In this document: positions 62,001 through 64,000 of the stretch, one piece after another | How positions within the stretch are numbered: the first letter of the stretch is position 1 | Layout: the number at the start of each line of letters is the position of its first letter | Origin: Icerya purchasi | Taxonomy: Eukaryota; Arthropoda; Insecta; Hemiptera; Monophlebidae | Reading direction: 5' to 3' | Length of the DNA: 64,000 nucleotides | NCBI GenBank assembly: GCA_039619475.1 | Contig: CM077115.1 | Span: forward strand, 416,152,557-416,216,556 | Translations under genes and position numbers: made by a program | Notes under the pieces: generated by a model | Told to the model about the DNA's origin: nothing | What the model saw: only the letters and a program-made list of their open reading frames with translations | Databases searched by the model: none

Positions 62001-63418
62001 TTGTAATCTGGTTCCTTTAGTAGAAAAGTGTACAATCTGTCATACAATATTTTGAGCGTTTGCATGCGAAATGAACGATGATGCGGTGATGCGATAATTT
62101 CCACAATTACTCGGAGCTCGTTTCCTAGACGTAGCTTGAAAACGCGCCGGTTAATTTTTTTTTCTTTGATGCTTTATATAATTAACATCAGCGCGCAATT
62201 AATGTTCGCTACTACATGAACAGTTTCGTCAAAAAATCAATGTTTTCATCAAGTCAGTTTCTTGACTGGCTGTGTTAAGTAATACGTTTCTTTTATCCGC
62301 TGTTTAAATTCAATCCACTGTTGGTGTGTTAAAATATTTTCCATTTTTCTTTTTTGTTCTACTAGATTATCTCAAGCTCCATTGGCTCTTTTTGTAATCT
62401 CCATCTTCTTCGTTGTAGTGACTTTTTCCCTCGAGTACGTAGTCTCAGCCGGAATTCCGTTATCGGAAATCTGTTGCGGTCGGATCTGCAAACTTCGCCG
62501 CTCAGTAAATGTTTTTTTTTTCTTTTCTTCTTGCACGAGGAAATCTATAGTTTACCCCATTAATATAGAGTTTGTCTGATTGCGTGAGTTTTTTAGTTTT
62601 TTTTTTTTAATAATTTCATGTAAGACAACTTAGAATTATTCAAGATTTACAATTTTAACGAGGGCTTTATTTTTAGCGATTTTATATAAAACAATTTGAA
62701 ATTATTTAACATTTAAATGAATAACACGAGAAAACTTGGTTGAAACGGTTTTGTAAATACAGAATAGCTTACAGATTCCAGACAATAACCAGGAAGAAAA
62801 AACGAAAAAAGCATTGCGGTCGTGTCCCACTGTAAATCCTCAAAAATATTATAATGAATTGATACTAGCATTCTATGCTGGAACTGCCGTTGTGTGTAAT
62901 TAAATGTCTTTACATATTCAGCGCTGTTATAAAGGTAACGCTGGAATCTTCAAGACGCGCGCCATACACTTAGTGCCTATTGATCGGACATAACGACTAA
63001 ATTATTCATCCCTCTCAAAGTCGTTACAATCGATTCCCATTGCATTTATTTTATATTGTTCGTTATTAAGTATTTATTAAATTTCATAAACTCGACGAAA
63101 CTACAAACATAAATAAAATTTCTGTAAAAAGGTGGCCCCAATTTATTACTAACATAATTACTGGAATTTAAAACTATTCTTTCTAATGTTCCGTAATATT
63201 TTTTTTCTTTTTCTGTTCAGGAAAATGAGCAACATAAGAAGTTACAAGAAAAAGCTAAAAAGCTAGAAGTAGAACAAAAGTTAAATAAAAAGTTAAAGAA
63301 AAAGCCAATTCCTCAAAAAATGGATTCGGAGATTTGTTTAGTAGATATGCTAATGCAAGACATACGAAATGGGTCGTTTTCATTGAGAAGAACACGCAAC
63401 AGTGTAAAAGCAAATTAA
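19379..63418 (+). CDS. form3: Inverted formin 2-like protein (INF2/form3), 13 exons, 5' incomplete
   Basis: Spliced CDS: 19379-19581, 24147-24250, 42263-42422, 45943-46097, 47759-47838, 48456-49738, 52096-52394, 54099-54215, 55031-55171, 58268-58446, 58555-58661, 59232-59407, 63221-63418 (TAA). All introns are GT-AG and phases join without a stop, giving 1066 residues. Numbered from the first complete codon: DID/armadillo repeats about 1-233, Ser-rich linker 235-394, FH1 about 395-613, FH2 about 647-1001, Lys-rich tail and WH2/DAD 1002-1066. Diagnostic motifs are LDSRRSLAINIFLKQF (actin-binding Ile/Lys region of FH2), LELGNFLN followed by GSYAGNALGFKL (FH2 core), and ICLVDMLMQDIRNGSFSLRR (DAD/WH2). 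By family knowledge, INF2 nucleates, elongates and also severs actin filaments and is autoinhibited by DID-DAD contact. The order of segments from the DID onward matches vertebrate INF2, but the protein stops about 20 residues after the DAD, so the long vertebrate tail is absent in this model. The start codon and about the first 70 residues are missing. Identity as an INF2-class formin is very likely; the symbol is by inferred orthology. Confidence 0.93.
20985..22179 (-). pseudogene. Non-LTR retrotransposon ORF2 C-terminal part (RNase H, zinc knuckle)
   Basis: Frame 21917-20985 is open for 310 residues. It has FYAESTAILRAL (Glu), LLILSDAQSVLQTIIS (Asp), TDFLWIPGHAGNEENELVDS then LARL (Pro-Gly-His and final Asp), and a distal CPLHPPSNQCICDPDHIMFS with C, a Cys/His knuckle. 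An overlapping frame 22179-21817 holds the preceding part with RIKRLPISFCSLIPSYSFIL; the two must be joined by a frameshift near 21830-21917. The first RNase H Asp is not clear. The 3' end (plus-strand 20940-20985) is AT-rich with AATAAAAAATCATTT on the minus strand. It is the best preserved member of the family at 1325 and 16390, and is truncated at its 5' side near 22190. It is nested in a formin intron on the opposite strand. Confidence 0.88.
22461..22492. repeat. (TA)n microsatellite
   Basis: About 16 TA units followed by a T-run. Confidence 0.95.
22575..23143 (+). repeat. Diverged direct repeat, two units of about 240 bp
   Basis: Unit 1 is about 22575-22808 and unit 2 about 22898-23143. 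Shared phrases in order: TTTTTCAA-ATTTGG-CCC, TTTGGCGGTCTCGTATTT against TTTGCGGATCTCGTATTT, GCGATTGAAATACATCA, CCTCCAGCTACC, ACCGCTTTAA, and AAATTTTGGT with ATATCAAAAT. The offset is about 330 bp. Nothing coding. Confidence 0.8.
24147..24250 (+). CDS. form3: INF2-like exon 2 (DID)
   Basis: Acceptor ATCAG at 24142-24146, donor GTAGGT at 24251. It reads TPTVKLQVFELLCALCMFSK and continues to DKFK (residues 69-102). The VFELL-CALC-S-EGH pattern aligns with INF2 armadillo repeats. It ends in phase 0. The short upstream open stretch from 24122 is intron read-through, not coding. Confidence 0.92.
24317..24356. repeat. (TA)n(TG)n microsatellite
   Basis: TA units pass into TG units shortly downstream of exon 2. 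Confidence 0.95.
24507..25700 (-). pseudogene. Non-LTR retrotransposon relic with RT thumb and 3' UTR
   Basis: On the minus strand FTDSKEICSCEKLEYVNKFK is followed by YLGRITLDKGLT, a stop, RNHIDNIAGKSQVNYILALY, KLKQGMTYKSLRLYFEAVIM, SRIKYGIGIWSEAKITEMRK and INKLQKKSLKPVLHNENKMD (about 25605-25240). This is the RT C-terminal region: the Lys-Tyr-Leu-Gly motif, an arginine-histidine-isoleucine helix, then Arg-Ile-Lys-Tyr-Gly and a helix ending before the RNase H position. A long 3' UTR follows and ends with TTGGGAACCCACAGACGGGC, a hairpin, and a poly(A) tail, which appears as the T-run at 24508-24523 on the plus strand. One in-frame stop is seen. It lacks an RNase H and differs from the 20985 family. 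Confidence 0.75.
26550..26860 (-). pseudogene. Jockey-clade retrotransposon C-terminal relic
   Basis: The minus-strand frame reads IILIWKYGIQIWTKTSKKKN, then PKFLHIISNVRWFQSNK, stop, LQPI, stop, then a tail ending LLLTSQDLKRLNLFKP. The pattern Tyr-Gly-Ile-Gln-x-Trp-x-x-x-Ser, a Phe-Leu/Gln-x-x-x-Leu-Arg-x-Ile helix, then Trp-Phe/Tyr-x-x-Asn and a Leu-Lys-Arg-Leu C-terminus is that of Jockey ORF2 ends. Two stops are visible. The region up to about 27200 may be the remaining RT, but no motif there is certain. Confidence 0.65.
26870..28640. other. Intronic DNA, no gene seen
   Basis: AT-rich, with a (TA)n at 28255-28279. Part of 26870-27200 may be degenerate retroelement. Nothing else is recognised. 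Confidence 0.45.
29214..29594 (-). pseudogene. piggyBac-type (PGBD) transposase N-terminal fragment
   Basis: A 126-residue frame with an ATG start. It has an acidic N-terminal half (DLEEILGLADEEEIEEDVVE), then NNFYVGKNTTTKWSTTVIAP followed by TSRIRRQNIVFHRPGPAGNV and KNATTPIQCFECLFDDAILK. The Lys-Trp-Ser, Asn-Ile-Val-x-x-x-Pro-Gly, Thr-Pro-x-x-x-(Trp/Phe)-x-x-(Phe/Leu)-Phe-Asp-Asp order is the N-terminal edge of the DDE_Tnp_1_7 (piggyBac-like) domain. It stops right after that point, so the catalytic domain is missing here. Could be host-recruited, but the truncation argues for a relic. Confidence 0.78.
30033..30248 (-). pseudogene. Possible piggyBac-like core fragment, displaced
   Basis: The frame ends LPKNHFKMYTNRYYYS, which resembles the Leu-Pro-x-Asn-x-x-(Leu)-Tyr-x-Asp-Asn-(Phe/Tyr)-(Phe/Tyr)-Thr-Ser segment of piggyBac-like transposases, but the Asp is replaced (Thr-Asn-Arg). 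It lies upstream, in minus-strand terms, of the N-terminal fragment, so the order is wrong for one gene. Weak call. Confidence 0.3.
31170..32720. other. Intronic DNA, no gene seen
   Basis: No recognised coding segment or repeat. The small frames at 31715-32057 lack family features. Confidence 0.45.
32728..33120 (-). pseudogene. Virus-like capsid-related protein fragment (tentative)
   Basis: A 130-residue frame contains RDHSWVIKSTSTVGRSRFIV, then VIGFQVDKQNNLTEDASTFN with HVNATEICAYINSARYPYET and a YYGKDPPHP segment. The order Trp-Val-x-Lys-x-Ser/Thr, Arg-(Phe/Tyr)-Ile/Val, Gly-Phe-Gln, Asp-Ala-Ser-x-Phe-(Asn/Asp)-His, Asn-Ser-x-x-Tyr-Pro-Tyr matches, as I remember it, arthropod proteins annotated as F54H12.2-like. 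I associate those with double jelly-roll capsid proteins of Polinton-like integrated viruses, but this link is not certain. Only an internal-to-late segment is present: the N-terminal part is not upstream and the frame stops before the expected C-terminus. A dead fragment in a formin intron. Confidence 0.45.
33509..33763 (-). other. Proline/serine-rich open frame, doubtful
   Basis: Eighty-four residues starting MPDLLTPPPTTPQQAHFQ with many PPS and SPP repeats. It lies 390 bp upstream of the capsid-like fragment on the same strand. Composition comes from a GTGGTG/GATGGCG-rich tract on the plus strand, and overlapping frames are equally open, so it may be only low complexity. If real, it could be an accessory protein of the same mobile element. 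Confidence 0.2.
34440..34642 (+). repeat. Three short direct repeats
   Basis: The unit GCTGGAACGTTCAAAAATTT followed by CCGTTAAAA occurs at 34440 (diverged), 34511 and 34614. Spacing is 71 and 103 bp. An A-run separates the first two. Confidence 0.8.
34700..38100. other. Intronic DNA, no gene seen
   Basis: AT-rich. The 117-residue minus frame at 36199-36552 lacks recognisable domains. A C-run at 38179-38192 and the phrase CAGGACCGGATTAAGG at 38119 resemble hAT-type ends, but no partner end was found. Confidence 0.45.
38605..38961 (-). mobile_element. hAT-like MITE, complete, 357 bp
   Basis: It starts CAGAGCCGTATCTGAGGGGG and ends (plus strand) TTTGGTCTAGATACAGCCCTG, so the inverted ends read CAGRGCYGTATCT. 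It is flanked by CGGAGGAC (38597-38604) and CGAAGGAC (38962-38969), an 8-bp target duplication with one difference, as expected for hAT. The body is the reverse complement of 10737-11046. Contains C-runs and a (CA)n. The frames here (38531-38722, 38775-39026) are not genes. Confidence 0.85.
39000..40700. other. Intronic DNA, no gene seen
   Basis: AT-rich, no recognised element, ending in a (TA)n tract at about 40686-40707 into which the next element is inserted. Confidence 0.45.
40709..40956 (-). mobile_element. hAT non-autonomous element, copy 1 (reverse)
   Basis: The plus strand begins CAAGGGCGTCGCCAGC and ends CGCTGGCGACGATG; the last three C of the end are lost. The body (TTATAGGAAAAATAAAATGT, TTGATTAAAAAATTTCAAGG) is the reverse complement of copies at 57193 and 60151. 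It sits inside a TA microsatellite, flanked by TATATATG and TATATATA. On the minus strand a short frame FNQLTMMNIYRRVIMNNLLE matches the stub in copy 3. Confidence 0.85.
41224..41356. repeat. Hairpin MITE, about 130 bp
   Basis: ACACACTGAAGCCAATATGG and AACAGAGTATTTATATAGTT on the left mirror ATAAATACTCTGATTTCCAT and ATAACTTCGGTGTGTTTTAG on the right, with roughly 55-bp arms and a short centre. Confidence 0.8.
41720..41870 (-). repeat. tRNA-derived SINE (family C)
   Basis: Read on the minus strand: CGGCATAGTTGTTAGACAGT (A-box-like), then GAACCGGGTTCGAATTCCG (a perfect B box, GGTTCGAATTCC), then TGATGACAGAAAAATTTCAC and a poly(A), which is the T-run at 41721-41739 on the plus strand. The arms do not give a full tRNA cloverleaf and there is a poly(A) tail, so it is a SINE. 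Confidence 0.75.
42263..42422 (+). CDS. form3: INF2-like exon 3 (DID)
   Basis: Acceptor TTTTGCAG ends at 42262; donor GTAAGT starts at 42423. It encodes residues 103-155, with FDFILLQLKNSNTFEYQTVL and then VRQRNCIRNEFL. The Arg-x-x-x-x-Arg-Asn-Glu-Phe pattern is typical of GBD/FH3 formin inhibitory domains. It ends in phase 1, and its final A joins TG of exon 4 to give Met156. No longer open frame exposes this exon, so it was recognised from splice sites and homology pattern. Confidence 0.9.
42423..45942 (+). other. form3 intron 3
   Basis: GT-AG, 3520 bp. Long A-runs at 43127-43140 and 44030-44058. Short phrases shared with intron 2 (ATAGTAAACTGGAACAAATA at about 44118, compare 40977; ATCTATGCTCGAA at 44251, compare 41383) hint at an old dispersed element. 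No gene is recognised; the frames at 43407-43951 are not convincing. Confidence 0.8.
45943..46097 (+). CDS. form3: INF2-like exon 4 (DID end)
   Basis: Acceptor TTCTAG ends at 45942; donor GTATTT at 46098 is weaker than the others. It encodes residues 157-207: TGLEELLEEMKQ, then SLQIQLIAFEDHKRSDE and QQLLDQVVKK. The pattern Leu-x-Ile-Gln-Leu-x-x-Phe-Glu is the conserved end of the formin DID before the dimerisation helix. Confidence 0.92.
46098..47758 (+). other. form3 intron 4
   Basis: GT-AG, 1661 bp, AT-rich. Nothing recognised. Confidence 0.85.
47759..47838 (+). CDS. form3: INF2-like exon 5 (end of inhibitory region)
   Basis: Acceptor CCTAATAG ends at 47758; donor GTAAGA starts at 47839. 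Twenty-six codons read VTNSPHYFSLYSFLQRLAEM and a short NSDDIQ tail (residues 208-233), ending in phase 2. The split AA plus A codes Lys234. The position and hydrophobic helix fit the segment of INF2 just before the linker. Confidence 0.85.
47839..48455 (+). other. form3 intron 5
   Basis: GT-AG, 617 bp, AT-rich. A long T-run precedes the acceptor. Nothing else seen. Confidence 0.85.
48456..49738 (+). CDS. form3: INF2-like exon 6: linker, Cys cluster, FH1 and FH2 start
   Basis: Acceptor is a long T-run plus CAG; donor GTAAGT starts at 49739. It is the largest exon, 427 full codons. It begins NKMWDTLNKIVTARSMNFL, then a low-complexity Ser/Thr linker with a cysteine cluster CTCKCKCTICKG (48724-48759). 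The FH1 at about 48937-49593 has eight polyproline tracts of 5-9 Pro, most followed by Leu-Pro or Met-Pro, which are profilin-actin binding sites. KTINWTKLPNQAIG at the end is the conserved opening of FH2. The open frame runs to a stop at 49755, but the donor at 49739 keeps the FH2 frame, so the last five codons are intronic. Minus-strand Gly-rich frames across this exon are shadows of the polyproline codons. Confidence 0.95.
48937..49593 (+). repeat. FH1 polyproline coding repeat
   Basis: Imperfect CCA/CCG/CCT triplet runs in exon 6 form a coding minisatellite. Spaced polyproline units alternate with short spacers; STKNGLSAPPPP and ITKNGLSSPPPP are near-duplicates about 117 bp apart, indicating internal duplication. 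Confidence 0.85.
49739..52095 (+). other. form3 intron 6
   Basis: GT-AG, 2357 bp. Includes a self-complementary C/G-run (CCCCCTCCCCCCGGGGGGGG, 50347-50366). The frame at 51837-52028 is not supported. No gene is recognised. Confidence 0.85.
52096..52394 (+). CDS. form3: INF2-like exon 7 (FH2 lasso/linker and knob)
   Basis: Acceptor TTTTTTACAG ends at 52095; donor GTACGT starts at 52395. It encodes residues 663-761. It opens KSLWSMLD, has INYNQLEELFCQQQKAKL, and contains LLDSRRSLAINIFLKQFK. The Ile in that motif corresponds to the FH2 residue essential for barbed-end binding. It ends LRGLKKILPDTSE in phase 0. Confidence 0.96.
52395..54098 (+). other. form3 intron 7
   Basis: GT-AG, 1704 bp. 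A small hairpin GAAAACCGG/CCGGTTTTTC lies at 53576-53602. No gene is recognised; the 99-residue frame at 52901-53200 has no family features. Confidence 0.85.
54099..54215 (+). CDS. form3: INF2-like exon 8 (FH2)
   Basis: Acceptor AATTTCAG ends at 54098; donor GTACGT starts at 54216. Exactly 39 codons read IKQLKNYTGDKEHLGTAEKF, then YLQLIEIPNYDIIIDILLQ (residues 762-800). The Ala-Glu-x-Phe-x-x-x-Leu-x-x-Ile-Pro pattern is standard FH2. Confidence 0.95.
54216..55030 (+). other. form3 intron 8
   Basis: GT-AG, 815 bp, AT-rich, with T-runs. Nothing recognised. Confidence 0.85.
55031..55171 (+). CDS. form3: INF2-like exon 9 (FH2 core)
   Basis: Acceptor TTTGCAG ends at 55030; donor GTAAGT starts at 55172. 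Forty-seven codons (residues 801-847) end in FLAVVLELGNFLNV, the most conserved FH2 segment (Gly-Asn-x-Leu-Asn). Phase 0 at both ends. Confidence 0.96.
56411..56945 (-). repeat. Probable retroposon insertion with poly(A) tail (as T-run)
   Basis: A 29-nt T-run at 56411-56439 would be the poly(A) tail of a minus-strand insertion. The following sequence contains a phrase repeated 124 bp apart, CTGGCAGTGCTCACAATGC (56553) and CTGGCAATGCTCACAATGC (56677). No coding motif or target duplication was identified, so the family and far end are unknown. Confidence 0.4.
57193..57451 (+). mobile_element. hAT non-autonomous element, copy 2
   Basis: It starts CGTGGGCTTCGCCAGCGGGG and ends GGCTGGTGACACCCTTG. 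It is flanked by GTAGCATA on both sides (57185-57192 and 57452-57459), an exact 8-bp target duplication. The interior has GACTTGAAACTTTTTAATCA and TTTTTCCTATAACTCATATC, as in copies 1 and 3. Confidence 0.92.
58268..58446 (+). CDS. form3: INF2-like exon 10 (FH2)
   Basis: Acceptor TTTTACAG ends at 58267; donor GTATGT starts at 58447. It reads GSYAGNALGFKLSTLPKLLD, then RMTFLHFVILLIQ (residues 848-906). The Lys in GFKL is the second conserved actin-contact residue of FH2. In many formins the end of this exon reads LLHH; here it is FLHF. Confidence 0.96.
58447..58554 (+). other. form3 intron 10
   Basis: GT-AG, 108 bp, with a (CA)n patch and a long T-run before the acceptor. Confidence 0.9.
58555..58661 (+). 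CDS. form3: INF2-like exon 11 (FH2 helices)
   Basis: Acceptor TTTTTTTTAG ends at 58554; donor GTAAAT starts at 58662. It encodes residues 908-942: TPFTLLEEEVRSVVIKVKNL, then KLTKDEKLLETYS. The preceding intron is only 108 bp, the shortest in the gene. It is helical and matches the post-core FH2 region. Confidence 0.93.
58662..59231 (+). other. form3 intron 11
   Basis: GT-AG, 570 bp, AT-rich. Nothing recognised. Confidence 0.88.
59232..59407 (+). CDS. form3: INF2-like exon 12 (FH2 end)
   Basis: Acceptor TTTATTTAG ends at 59231; donor GTAAGT starts at 59408. It encodes residues 944-1001, with ELATYFGEDVATFSLEECFS and FFDKVKQAMM. The Tyr-Phe-Gly-Glu-Asp motif followed by a phenylalanine-rich helix is the C-terminal FH2 signature. 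Confidence 0.95.
59630..59925 (+). repeat. tRNA-derived SINE (family A), copy 2
   Basis: The head GCGATAGCCTAGTTGATAGA is A-box-like and GGTCCAGAGTTCCGATT is B-box-like. Then come ATCGTCACGTAGACAACAAT and the hairpin GTAGACACACTTTTGTCTGC (59785-59804) with one wobble. The order of phrases matches copy 1 at 17165-17515. Confidence 0.75.
60151..60486 (+). mobile_element. hAT non-autonomous element, copy 3, with transposase C-terminal stub
   Basis: It starts CATGGGCGTCGCCAGC and ends GCTGGCGACGCCCTTG (inverted ends), flanked by an exact GTGCAGCA duplication (60143-60150 and 60487-60494). From about 60215 it encodes FNQLAIMSIHRRVIMDNLED and FYNKVAEQFARNPRKLCFN, then stop (60328). Leu-Ala-x-x-Ser-Ile-x-x-x and a final basic Arg-Lys-Leu-x-Phe resemble the extreme C-terminus of hAT transposases (dimerisation domain). 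This suggests an internal deletion derivative of an autonomous hAT. Confidence 0.92.
61180..62060 (-). pseudogene. Non-LTR reverse transcriptase relic (RTE/L1-like), minus strand
   Basis: On the minus strand RHLVTLIKKLYEVRVSKIVH is followed by FKKCNPATI, a stop, then EDKVAFPLIFNLCGEYIRRK (about 61880-61730). This fits the RT segment Ile-x-x-Leu-Tyr-x-x-x-x-x-x-(Val/Ile), then Gly-Val-x-Gly-Gly-x-x-x-Ser-Pro-x-(Leu/Ile)-Phe-Asn. Later IRINGIAYIPNQ fits the region before Tyr-Ala-Asp-Asp, which itself is not preserved. Stops are frequent. The 181-residue plus-strand frame at 61510-62055 is the antisense of this relic. Confidence 0.5.
63221..63418 (+). CDS. form3: INF2-like exon 13: Lys-rich tail, WH2/DAD, stop
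   Basis: Acceptor TTCTGTTCAG ends at 63220. It reads ENEQHKKLQEKAKKLEVEQK, a Lys-rich helix, then EICLVDMLMQDIRNGSFSLR and RTRNSVKAN with TAA at 63416-63418. The Leu-x-x-Met-Leu-x-x-Asp-Ile-Arg-x-Gly pattern is the INF2 DAD, which doubles as a WH2-type G-actin binding motif. The protein ends about 20 residues after it, far shorter than vertebrate INF2. No canonical AATAAA is evident in the 580 bp that follow in the window. Confidence 0.94.
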   Translation, partial: ENEQHKKLQEKAKKLEVEQKLNKKLKKKPIPQKMDSEICLVDMLMQDIRNGSFSLRRTRNSVKAN

Positions 63419-63940
63419 TTATTTTATTAGAATTTTATATCAGCATTTGCATTTTTTTTATTATAATCTTGTTATATTTATTACCTTACTAGGATAAAGT
63501 TATATGTGATAAATCAGATTTAAGTTAAATATATTAAGAAAAAGATAAGGAATAATTTATACTAAAAAGAATATTAAGTAATTTCTAGTTAACTTTTGTT
63601 TATTTTCCGACGTTATACCCGTTATATTTTGAAAGTGTTTTTGTTTCGTACTTTATTTTTTTAAATATAAATTATACAAACATATCCAGTTTTTTTTTTT
63701 CGGTCTTCTTTTTTTCTTTCTTTTGGAAACGCAGTCTGAACTTAATCGGACCATAACACAAAAGAAATATTATCGAGATTACATGAATCCTCCGCTTCTG
63801 GAATTTCTTTTAACCACATTTGTATGGAAAAAGTATAAAACCAATCACGTTAAGTCATCTAATTTACAAATTTTATATTGTATTTCTAAAATCATGCCAT
63901 CTAGCTGGAAATGAGAGTGTCTCAAATAAGTTATTAATAG
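63419..63940 (+). other. form3 3' flank / likely 3' UTR
   Basis: Follows the stop codon. No canonical AATAAA is seen; an ATTAAA occurs at 63941. The frame at 63723-63914 has no family features. Confidence 0.45.
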
Positions 63941-63951
63941 ATTAAAAGCGA

Positions 63952-64000
63952 GCGGTCAAAAAGTAATTTCGGCTTTGTTAATTTTCGCCTATAAACAGTT
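63952..64000 (+). mobile_element. Possible mariner terminal repeat at window edge
   Basis: CGGTCAAAAAGTAATTTCGG (starting 63953) resembles the ends of insect mariner elements (GGT-x-x-x-AAAAGTAATTTCGG type). The element would continue beyond the window. Confidence 0.45.

Larger units (their letters stand above)
59408..63220 (+). other. form3 intron 12
   Basis: GT-AG, 3813 bp, separating FH2 from the DAD exon. Holds SINE A copy 2, hAT copy 3 and a minus-strand RT relic (61180-62060). The 65-residue frame at 62382-62579 is not recognised. Confidence 0.85.

Noticed and set aside
61510..62055. 181-residue plus-strand frame with hydrophobic stretches
   Set aside because: It has a TTG start, no family features and no splice or promoter context. 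The minus strand shows RT-like motifs, so it is the antisense of a relic.
1..64000. CRISPR array, rRNA genes, bacterial operons
   Set aside because: There are no regularly spaced identical repeats with unique spacers, no rRNA-like conserved blocks, and a eukaryotic intron-exon gene is present.

Overview
This is one AT-rich nuclear genomic window from an animal, most likely an insect. I lean towards a hemipteran with a repeat-rich genome, but that is inference. The introns are long and U2-type (GT-AG), homopolymer runs and TA/GT microsatellites are common, and the transposon mix (mariner, hAT, piggyBac-like, Helitron, Jockey/R1-like non-LTR elements, tRNA-derived SINEs) is arthropod-like. I found no bacterial gene, operon, CRISPR array or convincing nuclear tRNA or rRNA gene.

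The one host gene I can support is a formin on the + strand, the insect counterpart of vertebrate inverted formin 2 (INF2; form3 in Drosophila). Thirteen coding exons lie between 19379 and 63418. Every junction is GT-AG and reading frame and phase hold throughout, giving 1066 visible residues plus a stop. They encode most of the Diaphanous-inhibitory/armadillo domain (exons 1-5), one large exon with a Ser-rich linker, a Cys cluster and the proline-rich FH1 (exon 6), the FH2 domain (end of exon 6 to exon 12), and a last exon with a Lys-rich segment and a WH2/DAD-like motif. The N-terminus and start codon are missing. They lie in an upstream exon that I could not find in 1-19378 or that is outside the window.

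Layout. 1-19378 is upstream intron or flanking DNA packed with relics: a minus-strand R1/Jockey-like 3' end (about 1325-2080), a mariner relic (2470-3380), a diverged tandem repeat (4715-5330), a foldback element (5587-5970), a plus-strand non-LTR relic (7020-8020), an endonuclease-domain relic (8415-8930), a hairpin MITE, a truncated hAT-like MITE joined to an 800-bp foldback and then a Helitron 3' terminus (10737-12245), a plus-strand RT/RNase H relic (13150-14480), another hairpin MITE, SINEs and a second minus-strand RNase H relic (15452-17515). Intron 1 holds the longest RNase H reading frame (20985-22179, minus). Intron 2 is 18 kb and holds two minus-strand RT relics, piggyBac-like fragments, a capsid-like fragment, and two hAT MITEs. 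Introns 9 and 12 hold two more copies of the same hAT MITE, a SINE copy and a minus-strand RT relic.

The formin protein would nucleate and elongate actin filaments through FH1-FH2 and bind G-actin, or its own inhibitory domain, through the C-terminal WH2/DAD. The most interesting non-host observations are the hAT family with exact 8-bp target duplications that still carries a transposase C-terminal stub, the large foldback next to a Helitron end, and a fragment resembling a virus-like capsid protein. All were read by eye. No database search was run.
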